DNA of 38,134 bases from Microbacterium hydrocarbonoxydans (GCF_023715885.1 NZ_JAMBOY010000009.1:1-38134); one strand, 5' to 3'. Positions 7,579-15,093 are shown, counted from the first letter of the stretch. Notes: generated by a model not told the origin, from the letters alone. A program made the numbers and translations.

Positions 7579-8616
7579 CTACCGCATCGCCGCGGCGACG
7601 AGCTCGAGCGTCTGTGCGCGACCCGCGGCGCTGTCGCGCGGCTCGGACTCGTATGCGCCGGCGACCGGCGAGAGCATGACCTCGTCGACGCCGTGTGTCG
7701 CGGCGAACGCGCGGGTCTCGTCGGCCACCGACTCGCCCGTGCCGACGAACCAGCGCGAGCGCGCAGCCTCGACGACCTGGTCGGTTGCGGCATCCGTCTC
7801 GGCGGCGAGTGCTTCCTCGACCGTCTCGAGCGCGACCAGTGGCTTGTTCAACCGCAGGCGCGCCATCATGCGCAGCTGCGGCAGGGCGCGAGCCTCGGCT
7901 TCCTCTCGCGTCGGCGATGCGACCGCGTTCACGGTGAGGAAGGTGCGGGGCTCGGGGTGCTCCTCGCTGGGCCGGTAGCCGCTGCGATAGAGGTCGAGCG
8001 CTCGCTCGAGCCCCTGCCCGGAGAAGTGGTTCGCGAACACATAGGGCAGTCCGTGAGAGGCGGCGAGCTGAGCGGAGTAGTCGCTCGAACCGAGCAGCCA
8101 CACCTCGGGGGCTCCGGTGGCGGCGGGCGTGGCGCGCACGGTGTACTCGCCGCCGGACGTGAACCGGACGGTCGCGCCGTCGCCCGACACGAGGGCCCCG
8201 ATGTCCTGCACATGACGCGGGAACTGCTCGACATCGCTGGTCGTGCCCGAGCCGCGCAGCAGCTGCGTGATGACGGGGTCGCTGCCGGGTGCGCGGCCGA
8301 GGCCCAGGTCGATGCGGCCGGGCGCGATCGCTTCGAGCGCGGCGAACTGCTCCGCGACGATGAGCGGCGCGTGGTTCGGCAGCATGACACCGCCCGAGCC
8401 CAGACGGATCGTCGAGGTGCGCGTCGCGGCGGCGGCGATGAGCACCGGGGGAGTGGTGGATGCCACCGCGGGCATGTTGTGGTGCTCGGCGAACCAGTAC
8501 CGGCGATAACCCAGCCGGTCGGCCGCCTCGGCGAGGGACAGCGAGGCGGCGATGGCCTCGGCGCTGGTCTGCCCGGTGCGCACCGGGACGAGGTCGAGGA
8601 CGGAGAGAGCAGTCAC
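7579..8616 (-). CDS. LLM-class flavin-dependent oxidoreductase (luciferase-like)
   Basis: A flavin-dependent monooxygenase or reductase of the bacterial-luciferase fold, 345 aa. Seen: LSVLDLVPVRTGQTSAEAIA at the N-terminus, LGYRRYWFAEHHNMPAVAST (the conserved WFAEHHN around residue 40), TIRLGSGGVMLPNHAPLIVA, LEAIAPGRIDLGLGRAPGSD, and PEVWLLGSSDYSAQLAASHG. These mark the subgroup sometimes annotated MsnO8-like. The substrate is unknown. The GTG at 8616 is preferred because homology starts with LSVLDLVPV; the in-frame ATG at 8730 would add an Arg-rich unconserved tail. A short inverted repeat CCCCGAC/GTCGGGG lies over the start region and may affect translation. Confidence 0.88.
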   Translation of the reverse strand: MTALSVLDLVPVRTGQTSAEAIAASLSLAEAADRLGYRRYWFAEHHNMPAVASTTPPVLIAAAATRTSTIRLGSGGVMLPNHAPLIVAEQFAALEAIAPGRIDLGLGRAPGSDPVITQLLRGSGTTSDVEQFPRHVQDIGALVSGDGATVRFTSGGEYTVRATPAATGAPEVWLLGSSDYSAQLAASHGLPYVFANHFSGQGLERALDLYRSGYRPSEEHPEPRTFLTVNAVASPTREEAEARALPQLRMMARLRLNKPLVALETVEEALAAETDAATDQVVEAARSRWFVGTGESVADETRAFAATHGVDEVMLSPVAGAYESEPRDSAAGRAQTLELVAAAMR

Positions 8617-8705
8617 CCCGACCCCAACGTCGGGGCGCGTGCGGGCATTCCCGCGCGTGCGGATGCCGGAGCCTCGTGCCCGCCGCCGACCCACCCCCTC
8701 GTGCG

Positions 8706-8769
8706 CGAGCCACCCCCACGCGCACGCCACACGCGGGGGTGGCTCGGCGCGAAAGGGGTGGCTCGGCGA
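8706..8769. repeat. 12-bp inverted repeat plus 14-bp direct repeat
   Basis: CGAGCCACCCCC (8706-8717) and GGGGGTGGCTCG (8735-8746) are perfect inverted copies. GGGGTGGCTCGGCG then occurs twice (8736-8749 and 8756-8769), 20 bases apart. They lie in the 198-bp gap between the hsp20 3' end and the oxidoreductase start. A structured leader or an operator for the oxidoreductase is possible; neither can be decided here. Confidence 0.55.
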
Positions 8770-8785
8770 TTGTGGTGGGGGATGG

Positions 8786-8808
8786 GGGGCGGAGCGAGGC
8801 TCCGCCCC
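8786..8808 (-). terminator. hairpin after hsp20
   Basis: GGGGCGGAGC-GAG-GCTCCGCCCC is a perfect 10-bp stem with a 3-base loop, starting 6 bases beyond the hsp20 stop in the direction of transcription. There is no T tract, which is common for actinobacterial terminators. Confidence 0.6.
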
Positions 8809-8814
8809 GCCGGA

Positions 8815-9237
8815 TCAGGCGTCGATCGCCTGACGCTGTTCCGTCGACTCGACCGTGATCTTGCGCGGCTTGGCCCGCTCGCTGACCGGGATGATCACCG
8901 ACAGGACGCCGCTCTCGTAGGAGGCGCTGATGCCGTCGAGGTCGACTCCGTCGCCGAGCGTGAACTGGCGGAGGAACGACCCGGCGCCGCGCTCGCGTGC
9001 GAGCCAGCGCACGCCCTCGCGGGTGTCAGCGGTGCGCTGTGCGCGGATCGTCAGCTGCCCGCCGTCGAGATCGACGTCGATCGAGCCCGGGTCCGCGCCC
9101 GGCAGGTCGGCGTGCAGGATGTAGCGGTCGCCGTCGCGGTAGAGATCCACCGGCATCAGCCGGGGTGCGCGAACGGAGTCCAGCACGCTCGCGGCGAAGC
9201 GATCGAGCTGGCTGAAGGGATCGAAGGTCAGTGCCAT
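8815..9237 (-). CDS. Hsp20/alpha-crystallin small heat-shock protein
   Basis: An ATP-independent holdase that binds unfolding proteins in the cytoplasm. It is 140 aa, normal for bacterial Hsp20. The alpha-crystallin domain spans about residues 35-130, with YRDGDRYILHADLPGADPGS, VDLDGGQLTIRAQR, and the conserved C-terminal strand YESGVLSVIIPVSERAKPRK. The ATG at 9237 has AAGGAG at good spacing, and homology begins at MALTFDPFSQLDRF, so the longer in-frame start at 9456 is rejected. The gene is divergent from a MerR-type regulator with a strong promoter and palindromic operator between them, which suggests heat- or stress-dependent derepression. Confidence 0.94.
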   Translation of the reverse strand: MALTFDPFSQLDRFAASVLDSVRAPRLMPVDLYRDGDRYILHADLPGADPGSIDVDLDGGQLTIRAQRTADTREGVRWLARERGAGSFLRQFTLGDGVDLDGISASYESGVLSVIIPVSERAKPRKITVESTEQRQAIDA

Positions 9238-9276
9238 GAGGTTCTCCTTTCGTGCGGCCCAGAGGGCGGAATGGGT

Positions 9277-9295
9277 GATGCAGGTAATCTGCATC
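9277..9295. promoter_or_regulatory. palindromic operator in the hsp20 leader
   Basis: GATGCAG-GTAAT-CTGCATC is a perfect 7-bp dyad with a 5-base centre, 19 bp in all. It begins about 16 bases downstream of the hsp20 -10 box, so it lies over the early transcribed region. Size and symmetry suit a MerR/HspR-type dimer. It does not resemble the CTTGAGT-type HAIR site of classical HspR. Confidence 0.5.
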
Positions 9296-9310
9296 CGTTG
9301 CTGTAGATTT

Positions 9311-9339
9311 TTTATAGAACATGACGAGATAGAATGCAA
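9311..9339 (-). promoter_or_regulatory. hsp20 promoter (sigma-70 type)
   Basis: On the reverse strand, TTGCAT (9339-9334), exactly 17 bases, then TATAAA (9316-9311). This is the best consensus promoter in the window, and it sits in an AT-rich stretch that contrasts with its surroundings. Confidence 0.7.
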
Positions 9340-9359
9340 GTCCCAGTGAAGGAACGTCA

Positions 9360-9653
9360 ATGAGCGATCGAGACCCAGGGATGCCGGTGTACGGCATCGC
9401 CGTCGCCGCACAGTTGAGCGGCGTGCCCGAGGCGAGCCTGCGCCTGTTCGAGGCAAAGGGGCTGATCGCGCCCGCGCGCAGTGACGGCGGCACGCGGCGC
9501 TACAGCGATGACGACCTCGCGCGCGTTCGCCGCGTCACCGACCTCCGCGACGAGGGCATCAACATCACCGGCATCCGACGCGTGCTCGACCTGCAGGACG
9601 AGAACGCCGACCTCCGCGGGGAACTGGCCGAGGGAGCGACCGGACGCGAGTGA
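9360..9653 (+). CDS. MerR-family regulator, HspR-like
   Basis: A 97-aa DNA-binding protein with a MerR-type winged HTH: YGIAVAAQLSGVPEASLRLF, then EAKGLIAPARSDGGTRRYSD and the second helix pair VRRVTDLRDEGINITGIRRV. The short C-terminal coil lacks a metal- or drug-binding domain and has no cysteines, as in HspR-like heat-shock repressors. The start at 9360 is preceded by GAAGGA. Being divergent from hsp20 and next to a 19-bp dyad, it is probably the repressor of hsp20 and of itself. A possible -10 (TAGAAT at 9330-9335) overlaps the hsp20 -35 region, so the two promoters interlock. Confidence 0.88.
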   Translation: MSDRDPGMPVYGIAVAAQLSGVPEASLRLFEAKGLIAPARSDGGTRRYSDDDLARVRRVTDLRDEGINITGIRRVLDLQDENADLRGELAEGATGRE

Positions 9654-9672
9654 GCCGCGCGACCGACGGCAG

Positions 9673-9678
9673 TATCTT
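9673..9678 (+). promoter_or_regulatory. -10 box for leaderless start of the antiporter gene
   Basis: TATCTT stands exactly 6 bases before the ATG at 9685, without a Shine-Dalgarno sequence between. Confidence 0.45.
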
Positions 9679-9684
9679 GAGGGC

Positions 9685-11418
9685 ATGGATGCCGAGATCT
9701 TCTACGTGCTCGTCGGTGCGGTCGTCGTGGCGGCGATCGCGCGATGGCGGGGGTGGCCGGCGCCGCTGCTGGTGACGGTGGTCGCGCTCGCGGCATCCTT
9801 CCTCCCCTTCGTCCCAGACGTCGAGATCGACGGTCACCTGCTGCTGAACCTCGTGCTGCCGCCGCTGCTGTACTCGGCCGCACTCGACGTGTCGTTCGTC
9901 GGGTTCAAGCGCAGCCTGCCGCAGATCCGGCGCCTCGGGATCACCCTCGTGCTGCTGACCGCGTTGGCGGTGGGTTTCGTCGCGTGGTGGATCCTGCCCT
10001 CCCTCACCCTTCCCGGCGCGCTGCTGCTCGGCGCGATCGTCGCGCCGCCCGACGCGGTGTCAGCGGCGGCGATCGGTCGCAAGCTCGGCCTCCCTCGCCG
10101 CATCATGACCGTGCTGTCGGGGGAGAGTCTCATCAATGACGCGACCTCGCTGACGCTGTACCGGGTGTTCGCGGCGATCCTCGCGGGCGCCACCCTCACG
10201 GTGTGGGACGGCATCTGGCAGTTCCTCCTCGCCGTCGGCGTGGGCGTCGCGGTCGGGCTCGTGTTCGGTGCCGTGCTGCATCAGTTGCGCATGCGCATCG
10301 CCGACCCGGTCGTGATCGGCACGTTCGGCCTGCTCGCTCCGTTCGGCGCCTATGCGATCGCCGAGCACCTGCTCGGGTCGGGAGTGCTCGCCGTCGTGGC
10401 GATGGGCCTCTTCGTCGGCTACAACTCGCCGCGCACCGACTACACGACGCGTCAGCAGGAGAAGCCGCTGTGGCTGTCGGCCGACCTGCTGCTCGAGAGC
10501 TTCGTGTTCGCGTACATCGGGCTGCAGTTCCCGCGCGTGCTCAGCGACCTGGGCGGTGAGGAGGTCGGCCGCATCCTGCTGCTTTCCGGAGCGGTGCTGC
10601 TCGTGGTGCTCGTCGTGCGTCCGCTGTACGTGTATCCGACGAACGCGTGGGCCAACTTCCAGGACCGTCGACGCCTCGCCCGCTGGGACCGTGCGGTCGA
10701 ATCCGGCGCCTTCGACGGAAGACGGCGCGAGTCGAAGCGCTGGCGAGAGTACGACCCCGAGGAGATGCGGTCGAAGATCGTTCGCGACCGGATGGCCGGT
10801 CTGCAGCTGACCTGGAAGGACAACGCGATCATCTCGTGGGCGGGCATGCGCGGCGTCGTCACGCTCGCGACCGCGCTCGCCGCGGCCGATCTCGCGACGC
10901 TCGGCACCGAGCTGTCGCACGCGATCGTCGTGGTGGCGTTCATCGTGACGGTCGGCACGCTGCTGCTGCAGGGGCTGACGCTGCCGGTGCTGATCCGCGG
11001 CCTGGGTATCGCCAGCGACGCCGACGAGCAGGACGACGAGAGGGCGCTCGAGGCGGTCAAGGCGAAGAGCCGCGAGGCGGGCAAGAAGTACCTCGCCGAG
11101 AAGCGCGCCGAATGGGAGGCGAAGCACGGCCACGTCGACCTCGAGATGTTCGACGCGTTCACGCGGCGCATGACGCGGGTCGAGCGCGACACCGACGAAG
11201 CGCAGGAGGTGGAGGATGCCGCGCACGCGCGCCCCTCGTTCGACGACCTCGCCGCACTGTCACGGGGGTGGCTGCAGGTGCGGCGCGACATCCTGCTCGA
11301 GGAGCGCGACGCCGGCAACCTCGACGAGGAGGTCATGCGCGAGCTGCTCGCTGCGATGGATGCCGAGGAGCTGGCGCTCGACACCCGCGGCGCCACGCGG
11401 CAGCAGGGTCGCGCCTGA
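9685..11418 (+). CDS. Na+/H+ antiporter, CPA1 (NhaP-like) family
   Basis: A cytoplasmic-membrane exchanger of Na+ (or K+) for protons, used in pH and salt homeostasis. It is 577 aa: about 12 membrane segments to residue 320, a charged loop, two further hydrophobic stretches near 390-440, and a hydrophilic C-terminal domain rich in Glu/Lys. Transport-core landmarks are LLGAIVAPPDAVSAAAIGRK and VLSGESLINDATSLTLYRVF, which hold the conserved acidic residues, and ISWAGMRGVVTLATALAAAD. The ATG at 9685 gives MDAEIFYVLVGAVVVA, directly into the first membrane helix, so the longer in-frame reading from 9481 inside the regulator gene is rejected. The ion specificity is not readable. Its last codons lie in a short tandem repeat. 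Confidence 0.92.
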   Translation: MDAEIFYVLVGAVVVAAIARWRGWPAPLLVTVVALAASFLPFVPDVEIDGHLLLNLVLPPLLYSAALDVSFVGFKRSLPQIRRLGITLVLLTALAVGFVAWWILPSLTLPGALLLGAIVAPPDAVSAAAIGRKLGLPRRIMTVLSGESLINDATSLTLYRVFAAILAGATLTVWDGIWQFLLAVGVGVAVGLVFGAVLHQLRMRIADPVVIGTFGLLAPFGAYAIAEHLLGSGVLAVVAMGLFVGYNSPRTDYTTRQQEKPLWLSADLLLESFVFAYIGLQFPRVLSDLGGEEVGRILLLSGAVLLVVLVVRPLYVYPTNAWANFQDRRRLARWDRAVESGAFDGRRRESKRWREYDPEEMRSKIVRDRMAGLQLTWKDNAIISWAGMRGVVTLATALAAADLATLGTELSHAIVVVAFIVTVGTLLLQGLTLPVLIRGLGIASDADEQDDERALEAVKAKSREAGKKYLAEKRAEWEAKHGHVDLEMFDAFTRRMTRVERDTDEAQEVEDAAHARPSFDDLAALSRGWLQVRRDILLEERDAGNLDEEVMRELLAAMDAEELALDTRGATRQQGRA

Positions 11419-11482
11419 CCCGCCGCCTGACCCGCCGCCCCGCACTCGCGTCCCCGCCCCGCACTCGCGTCCCCGCCCCGCA
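11413..11482. repeat. two short tandem repeats at the antiporter 3' end
   Basis: GCCTGACCCGCC occurs twice in tandem (11413-11436); the first copy contains the antiporter stop codon. It is followed by a 19-bp unit GCCCCGCACTCGCGTCCCC repeated twice (11437-11474) with a third partial copy. Such repeats arise by polymerase slippage and would vary between strains. Confidence 0.85.
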
Positions 11483-11536
11483 GCATCCGCCCCGCGCCCC
11501 GCGCACCGCGCCTGCGTCGACGCCCCTGCTGATCGC

Positions 11537-11576
11537 CGACGCCCCCTCTCATTGACGTGAATGAGAGGGGGCGTCG
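11537..11576. terminator. bidirectional terminator between antiporter and symporter genes
   Basis: A perfect 17-bp stem (11537-11553 with 11560-11576; core GCCCCCTCTCATT) encloses the 6-base loop GACGTG. It lies between convergent genes and is the longest perfect hairpin in the window together with the one at 13181. There is no T tract in either direction. Confidence 0.75.
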
Positions 11577-11639
11577 TAGCCGGGCAGGGGCCTCGGCGTG
11601 GTGTGCCCGCGTTCAGCAGGTGTGTCGAGACCTCCGGGG

Positions 11640-13058
11640 TCAGCGCGCTCCGGCGGGCTCGGTCGCAGATGCCGTCGCGTCCGCCTCGGGCTCGTCGTCG
11701 CTGTCGTCGGCGAAGGGCAGGCCCTCGCGCGGCGCGTTGTAGAGCTCCTCGTTCAGGATGCCCTCGCGCTTGGCGACGATCGCCGGGACGAGCGCCTGGC
11801 CCGCGACGTTCACCGCGGTGCGACCCATGTCGAGGATCGGGTCGATCGCGAGCAGCAGTCCGACACCCTCGAGCGGCAGACCCAGGGTCGACAGCGTGAG
11901 CGTGAGCATGACGGTCGCGCCGGTGGTGCCGGCGGTGGCGGCGGAGCCGACGACCGACACGAGCACGATCAGCAGGTACTGCACGATGTTCAGCTCGATG
12001 CCGAAGAACTGCGCGACGAAGATCGCGGCGATGGCCGGGTAGATCGCGGCGCAGCCGTCCATCTTCGTCGTCGCGCCGAAGGGTACCGCGAACGAGGCGT
12101 AGGAGCGGGGCACACCGAGGTTACGCTCGGTCACGCGCTCGGTGAGGGGCAGCGTGCCGATCGACGAACGGCTGACGAAGCCGAGCTGCACGGCGGGCCA
12201 CACGCCCGAGAAGTACTGCTTGATCGACAGGCCGTGCGTCTTCACGAGCACCGGGTAGACGACGAACAGCACGAGCGCGAGGCCCACGTACACCGCGATC
12301 GCGAACCAACCGAGGGACGCGAGCTTCTCCCAGCCGTACTTGACGACGGCGGCGCCGATGAGGCCGAACGTGCCGAGCGGGGCGATGCGGATGATCCACC
12401 ACAGCACGCGCTGGATGACCTTGAGCAGCGACTCGGTGAAGGCGAGGAACGGCTCGGCCTTCTTGCCCGCCTTGAGCGCGGCGATGCCCACGGCGACCGC
12501 GACCACGATGACCTGCAGGATGTTGAAGCTCACGCTCGAGGTGAAGGTGCCTTCGGTGGCTCCGGGGTTCGTGCTGACGCCGATCCCGAGGAAGTTCTGG
12601 GGGATCAGCCCGAGCAGGAAGTTCCACCAGGTGCCGACCGTGTACGGGTCGCTGGGCTCGAGGCCCTCGCCGGCGCGTGAACCGGGCTGGATGACGAGCC
12701 CGAGCGCGATGCCGATCGTCACGGCGATGAACGCGGTGATGGCGAACCAGAGCAGGGTCTGGCCGGCGAGGCGGGCGGCGTTCTGCACGCGGCGCAGGTT
12801 CGAGATGCTGGCGACGATCGCCGTGAAGATCAGCGGCACGACGGCGGCGCGCAGCAGCGTCACGTAGGAACTGCCGATCGTGTCGAGGGTCGCGGAGAGG
12901 CCGTTCGGGCTGTCGGCGGTCGCGCCGAGCTGCCGGGCGATGAGGCCCGCAGCGATGCCGAGGACGAGGGCGGCGAGGATCTGGAAGCCGAACGAGGTCA
13001 GCAGCTTCCGGACCGGCCCGCGAGTGTCGGGCGCCTTGGTGCGCGCAGTGGTGCTCAT
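11640..13058 (-). CDS. dicarboxylate/amino acid:cation symporter (DAACS, SDF family)
   Basis: A membrane transporter that imports C4-dicarboxylates or acidic amino acids with Na+ or H+. It is 472 aa with eight membrane helices and two re-entrant loops expected. Signature segments: the serine loop SRSSIGTLPLT, PFGATTKMDGCAAIYPAIAA, GTTGATVMLTLTLSTLGLPL, and the binding-site helix LLAIDPILDMGRTAVNVAGQ. The last, with the DxxxDMxRTxxNV pattern, is typical of the glutamate/dicarboxylate carriers. The C-terminal tail is acidic and unstructured. The ATG at 13058 has GGAG about 12 bases upstream. The substrate cannot be fixed; an aspartate/glutamate or succinate carrier is most likely. Confidence 0.93.
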   Translation of the reverse strand: MSTTARTKAPDTRGPVRKLLTSFGFQILAALVLGIAAGLIARQLGATADSPNGLSATLDTIGSSYVTLLRAAVVPLIFTAIVASISNLRRVQNAARLAGQTLLWFAITAFIAVTIGIALGLVIQPGSRAGEGLEPSDPYTVGTWWNFLLGLIPQNFLGIGVSTNPGATEGTFTSSVSFNILQVIVVAVAVGIAALKAGKKAEPFLAFTESLLKVIQRVLWWIIRIAPLGTFGLIGAAVVKYGWEKLASLGWFAIAVYVGLALVLFVVYPVLVKTHGLSIKQYFSGVWPAVQLGFVSRSSIGTLPLTERVTERNLGVPRSYASFAVPFGATTKMDGCAAIYPAIAAIFVAQFFGIELNIVQYLLIVLVSVVGSAATAGTTGATVMLTLTLSTLGLPLEGVGLLLAIDPILDMGRTAVNVAGQALVPAIVAKREGILNEELYNAPREGLPFADDSDDEPEADATASATEPAGAR

Positions 13059-13180
13059 GGGGTGGGGAACTCCAGGATCGATGCGCGCCGGGGGAGCGCG
13101 CGGGAACAGAACGATGCGCGCGAATGCGCGCCATATCGCTCAACGCTAGGAGCGCGCCGTCATTCCCCGTGCCGATATGA

Positions 13181-13218
13181 CGAAGGATGACGGATGCCGA
13201 AGCATCCGTCATCCTTCG
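13181..13218 (-). terminator. terminator of the small lipoprotein gene, with UUCG tetraloop
   Basis: A perfect 17-bp stem (13181-13197 with 13202-13218) closes a 4-base loop. Read on the reverse strand the loop is TTCG between C and G, the very stable C(UUCG)G tetraloop. It stands 18 bases beyond the lipoprotein stop and also shields the symporter promoter region from read-through. Confidence 0.75.
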
Positions 13219-13236
13219 GGACGGTCCGGGTCGGTG

Positions 13237-13575
13237 TCAGGCGACGCACTCCTCGAGGTGATCCGTGATGATCTTCTGAGTCAGGTCCTTATCGTCCTGA
13301 TTGGCCTGCCGGTCCTCACCGCTCGCGAGGTAGTTGAGTGTCTCATCGCTGAGGTCGGAGTCGACGAGGTACTCGGCGAAGCACTGCGAGGCGTCGTCGT
13401 CGATCTGGTCGCCGAGCCCCTGCTCTTCGAAGACCTTGCCGATGCCCTCGGCGACGTCGTCCACCGACGGGCGGGAGGGGCCGCCGCAGGCGGCGAGCGA
13501 AAAGGCGAGGGCCGCGATGGGCAGAGCCATGAGGAGGCGGGAGGCGGGGCGCAGGTTCCGGTCGTTGAGCTTCAT
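13237..13575 (-). CDS. small secreted lipoprotein of unknown function
   Basis: A 112-aa exported protein. The signal peptide has basic residues (KLNDRNLRPASR), a hydrophobic core (LLMALPIAALAF) and a lipobox LAAC with the lipidated Cys at about residue 30. The mature part is acidic and helical and holds two cysteines (DDASQCFAEYLVDSDLSDET and LEECVA), which could form a disulfide. The pattern resembles small actinobacterial lipoproteins of about 100 aa that carry no assigned function. The start at 13575 is chosen because it gives a proper signal peptide; the in-frame ATGs further upstream would spoil it. Confidence 0.82.
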   Translation of the reverse strand: MKLNDRNLRPASRLLMALPIAALAFSLAACGGPSRPSVDDVAEGIGKVFEEQGLGDQIDDDASQCFAEYLVDSDLSDETLNYLASGEDRQANQDDKDLTQKIITDHLEECVA

Positions 13576-13682
13576 GCTCACCAGAATATTGGCGCACAGC
13601 GAATTCATAGAGGGGGTTGCATGGGGACAAATCCCCACCCCATGATCTGTCCCCGCACCGCGCGCTCTGTCACGATGGCGTC

Positions 13683-14048
13683 ATGTTCATGGTGACGACG
13701 AACGACATCCCCGGCTACCGCATCACTCAGGTGCTCGGCGAGGTCATGGGCCTGACGGTGCGCTCGACCGACTTCGGGCAGGGGTTCGCCGCGGGGTTCC
13801 GCTCCCTCGGCGGCGGCGAGATCCCCGAGTACACGCAGGTCATGTACGAGGCCCGCCAGGTGGTGATGGGGCGCATGTGGACCGAGGCGCAGCAGCGCGG
13901 CGGCAACGCGATCGTGGCCATGCGGTTCGACGCCGGATCGATCGCGAACTTCACCGAGATCTGCGCCTACGGCACCGCCGTCGTCGTCGAACCCCTCGCG
14001 CCGCCCGCGCCCCAGCCTCCCCAGCCGCCGCAGCCGCCCGTCGTCTGA
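13683..14048 (+). CDS. YbjQ/UPF0145-family protein (putative heavy-metal-binding domain)
   Basis: A 121-aa cytoplasmic protein of the YbjQ family, which forms small oligomeric beta-rich domains; the often used name heavy-metal-binding has little experimental support. Seen: TTNDIPGYRITQVLGEVMGL, the family hallmark FRSLGGGEIPEYTQVMYEAR, ARQVVMGRMWTEAQQRGGNA and IVAMRFDAG, then a proline-rich tail (PPAPQPPQPPQPPVV) not normal for the family. The ATG at 13683 lies 6 bases after CACGAT, so the message may be leaderless; an ATG two codons later is an alternative. It converges on the XRE regulator with a 3-base gap and no terminator between. Confidence 0.9.
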   Translation: MFMVTTNDIPGYRITQVLGEVMGLTVRSTDFGQGFAAGFRSLGGGEIPEYTQVMYEARQVVMGRMWTEAQQRGGNAIVAMRFDAGSIANFTEICAYGTAVVVEPLAPPAPQPPQPPQPPVV

Positions 14049-14051
14049 CGC

Positions 14052-14282
14052 TCAGTCCAGCACGAGCAGGTCGCCCACCTCGCACTGCAGCGCGTCGCAG
14101 ATCGCGCGCAGCGTCGAGTAGCGGATCGCCCTGGCCCTGTCGTTCTTCAGCACCGACAGGTTCACGATGCTCACGCCCACCCGCGTGCTCAACTCGGTGA
14201 GCGTCATGCCGCGTTCGGCCAGCAGCTCGTCGAGACGGCAGTGGATGCCGGTGAGCTCGTCGCCGCTCTCGGCCGGAGTCAC
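14052..14282 (-). CDS. XRE/Cro-type HTH regulator
   Basis: A 76-aa protein that is essentially one Cro/C1-type HTH domain (LDELLAERGMTLTELSTRVG, then VSIVNLSVLKNDRARAIRYS and LRAICDALQCEVGDLL). It starts with GTG at 14282, overlapping the stop of the DUF2975 gene (GTGA), so translation is coupled. Small XRE regulators are regular partners of DUF2975 membrane proteins in Gram-positives. The likely role is repression of its own two-gene operon through the sites at 14908-14957. Confidence 0.9.
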   Translation of the reverse strand: MTPAESGDELTGIHCRLDELLAERGMTLTELSTRVGVSIVNLSVLKNDRARAIRYSTLRAICDALQCEVGDLLVLD

Positions 14283-14896
14283 ACCAGGCCCTCCGTGTCC
14301 TTCTGCAGGCGGTCGCCGATCGAGAACACCGTGGTGATGAGTGCCACGACGAAGGCGCCGAGGATGAACGTGAAGGGCTCGACGGTGATGACGGCGTTGT
14401 CGATCCCGTTGTCGGTGACCCGCGAGATCGTGGCGTTCGCGAGCATGTTGTCGAAGAATCGCACCGCCGCGAAGCCGAGGAGACCGGTGATCCCCGCCGT
14501 CGCGACGAGCGCGGTGCGTCCTCGGCCGAAGATGCGTCCGCCGATCGTCCTCCGGGCGAGCAGGATCAGGCAGGAGACGACGACCACGACGGTGATGATC
14601 TGCACCACCTGCGCGATGATCCCTGGCACGATGGCGATGAGGGGGAGCTGCGGCGCGGTGATAGTGCCGCTCTCGAGTGCGACCGCGATGGTGCCGCCGG
14701 TCGACAGGGGCAGGTCGACGCTGTCGCCGAGGAACTCGACGGCCACGGGCACCTGCTGACCGCCGGCCAGCTCGATGATCCGGATGATCGAGGACACCGT
14801 GAAGTAGATGGCGATGACGGCGCCGGCGAGGCAGAACCCGACGAGGGCTGCGACGTCGCCGCGGCTCAGCGCGCGGTCGTTCTTCGTGGAGGACAT
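14279..14896 (-). CDS. DUF2975 membrane protein
   Basis: A 205-aa integral membrane protein with four predicted helices: VAALVGFCLAGAVIAIYFTV (residues about 16-38), IAIVPGIIAQVVQIITVVVV, ALVATAGITGLLGFAAVRFF, and FTFILGAFVVALITTVFSIG. The C-terminal GDRLQKDTEGLV is typical of the family. Its function is unknown. The ATG at 14896 follows AAGGAG (14908-14903 on the reverse strand); the in-frame ATG at 14932 lies within the operator region and is rejected. It is first in a two-gene operon with the XRE regulator. Confidence 0.88.
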   Translation of the reverse strand: MSSTKNDRALSRGDVAALVGFCLAGAVIAIYFTVSSIIRIIELAGGQQVPVAVEFLGDSVDLPLSTGGTIAVALESGTITAPQLPLIAIVPGIIAQVVQIITVVVVVSCLILLARRTIGGRIFGRGRTALVATAGITGLLGFAAVRFFDNMLANATISRVTDNGIDNAVITVEPFTFILGAFVVALITTVFSIGDRLQKDTEGLV

Positions 14897-14907
14897 GGTC
14901 CGCTCCT

Positions 14908-14957
14908 TATCGACTATCGTTGTTACCGACAATCGTTAACATATCGACTTTCGATAT
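14908..14957. promoter_or_regulatory. operator region of the DUF2975-XRE operon
   Basis: ATATCGA-CTT-TCGATAT (14941-14957) is a perfect 7-bp dyad. TATCGACTTTCG inside it recurs with one change as TATCGACTATCG at 14908-14919, 34 bases away. The whole stretch is AT-rich against the background. The proximal copy abuts the ribosome-binding site, so an occupied site would block both transcription and translation. The XRE protein encoded by the operon is the obvious candidate ligand. Confidence 0.55.
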
Positions 14958-15093
14958 GCGCGTCAACAGCGGCTCCGACATCCGTCCGTCATCCGGCGAC
15001 CCGGCGCTATGCCGACGGCGAACACGGGCATACTGCCTCCGCACGGTGGTTACTCTCGATGTACAGGCGCGGAGACCGTCGAGGGATCCTCGC

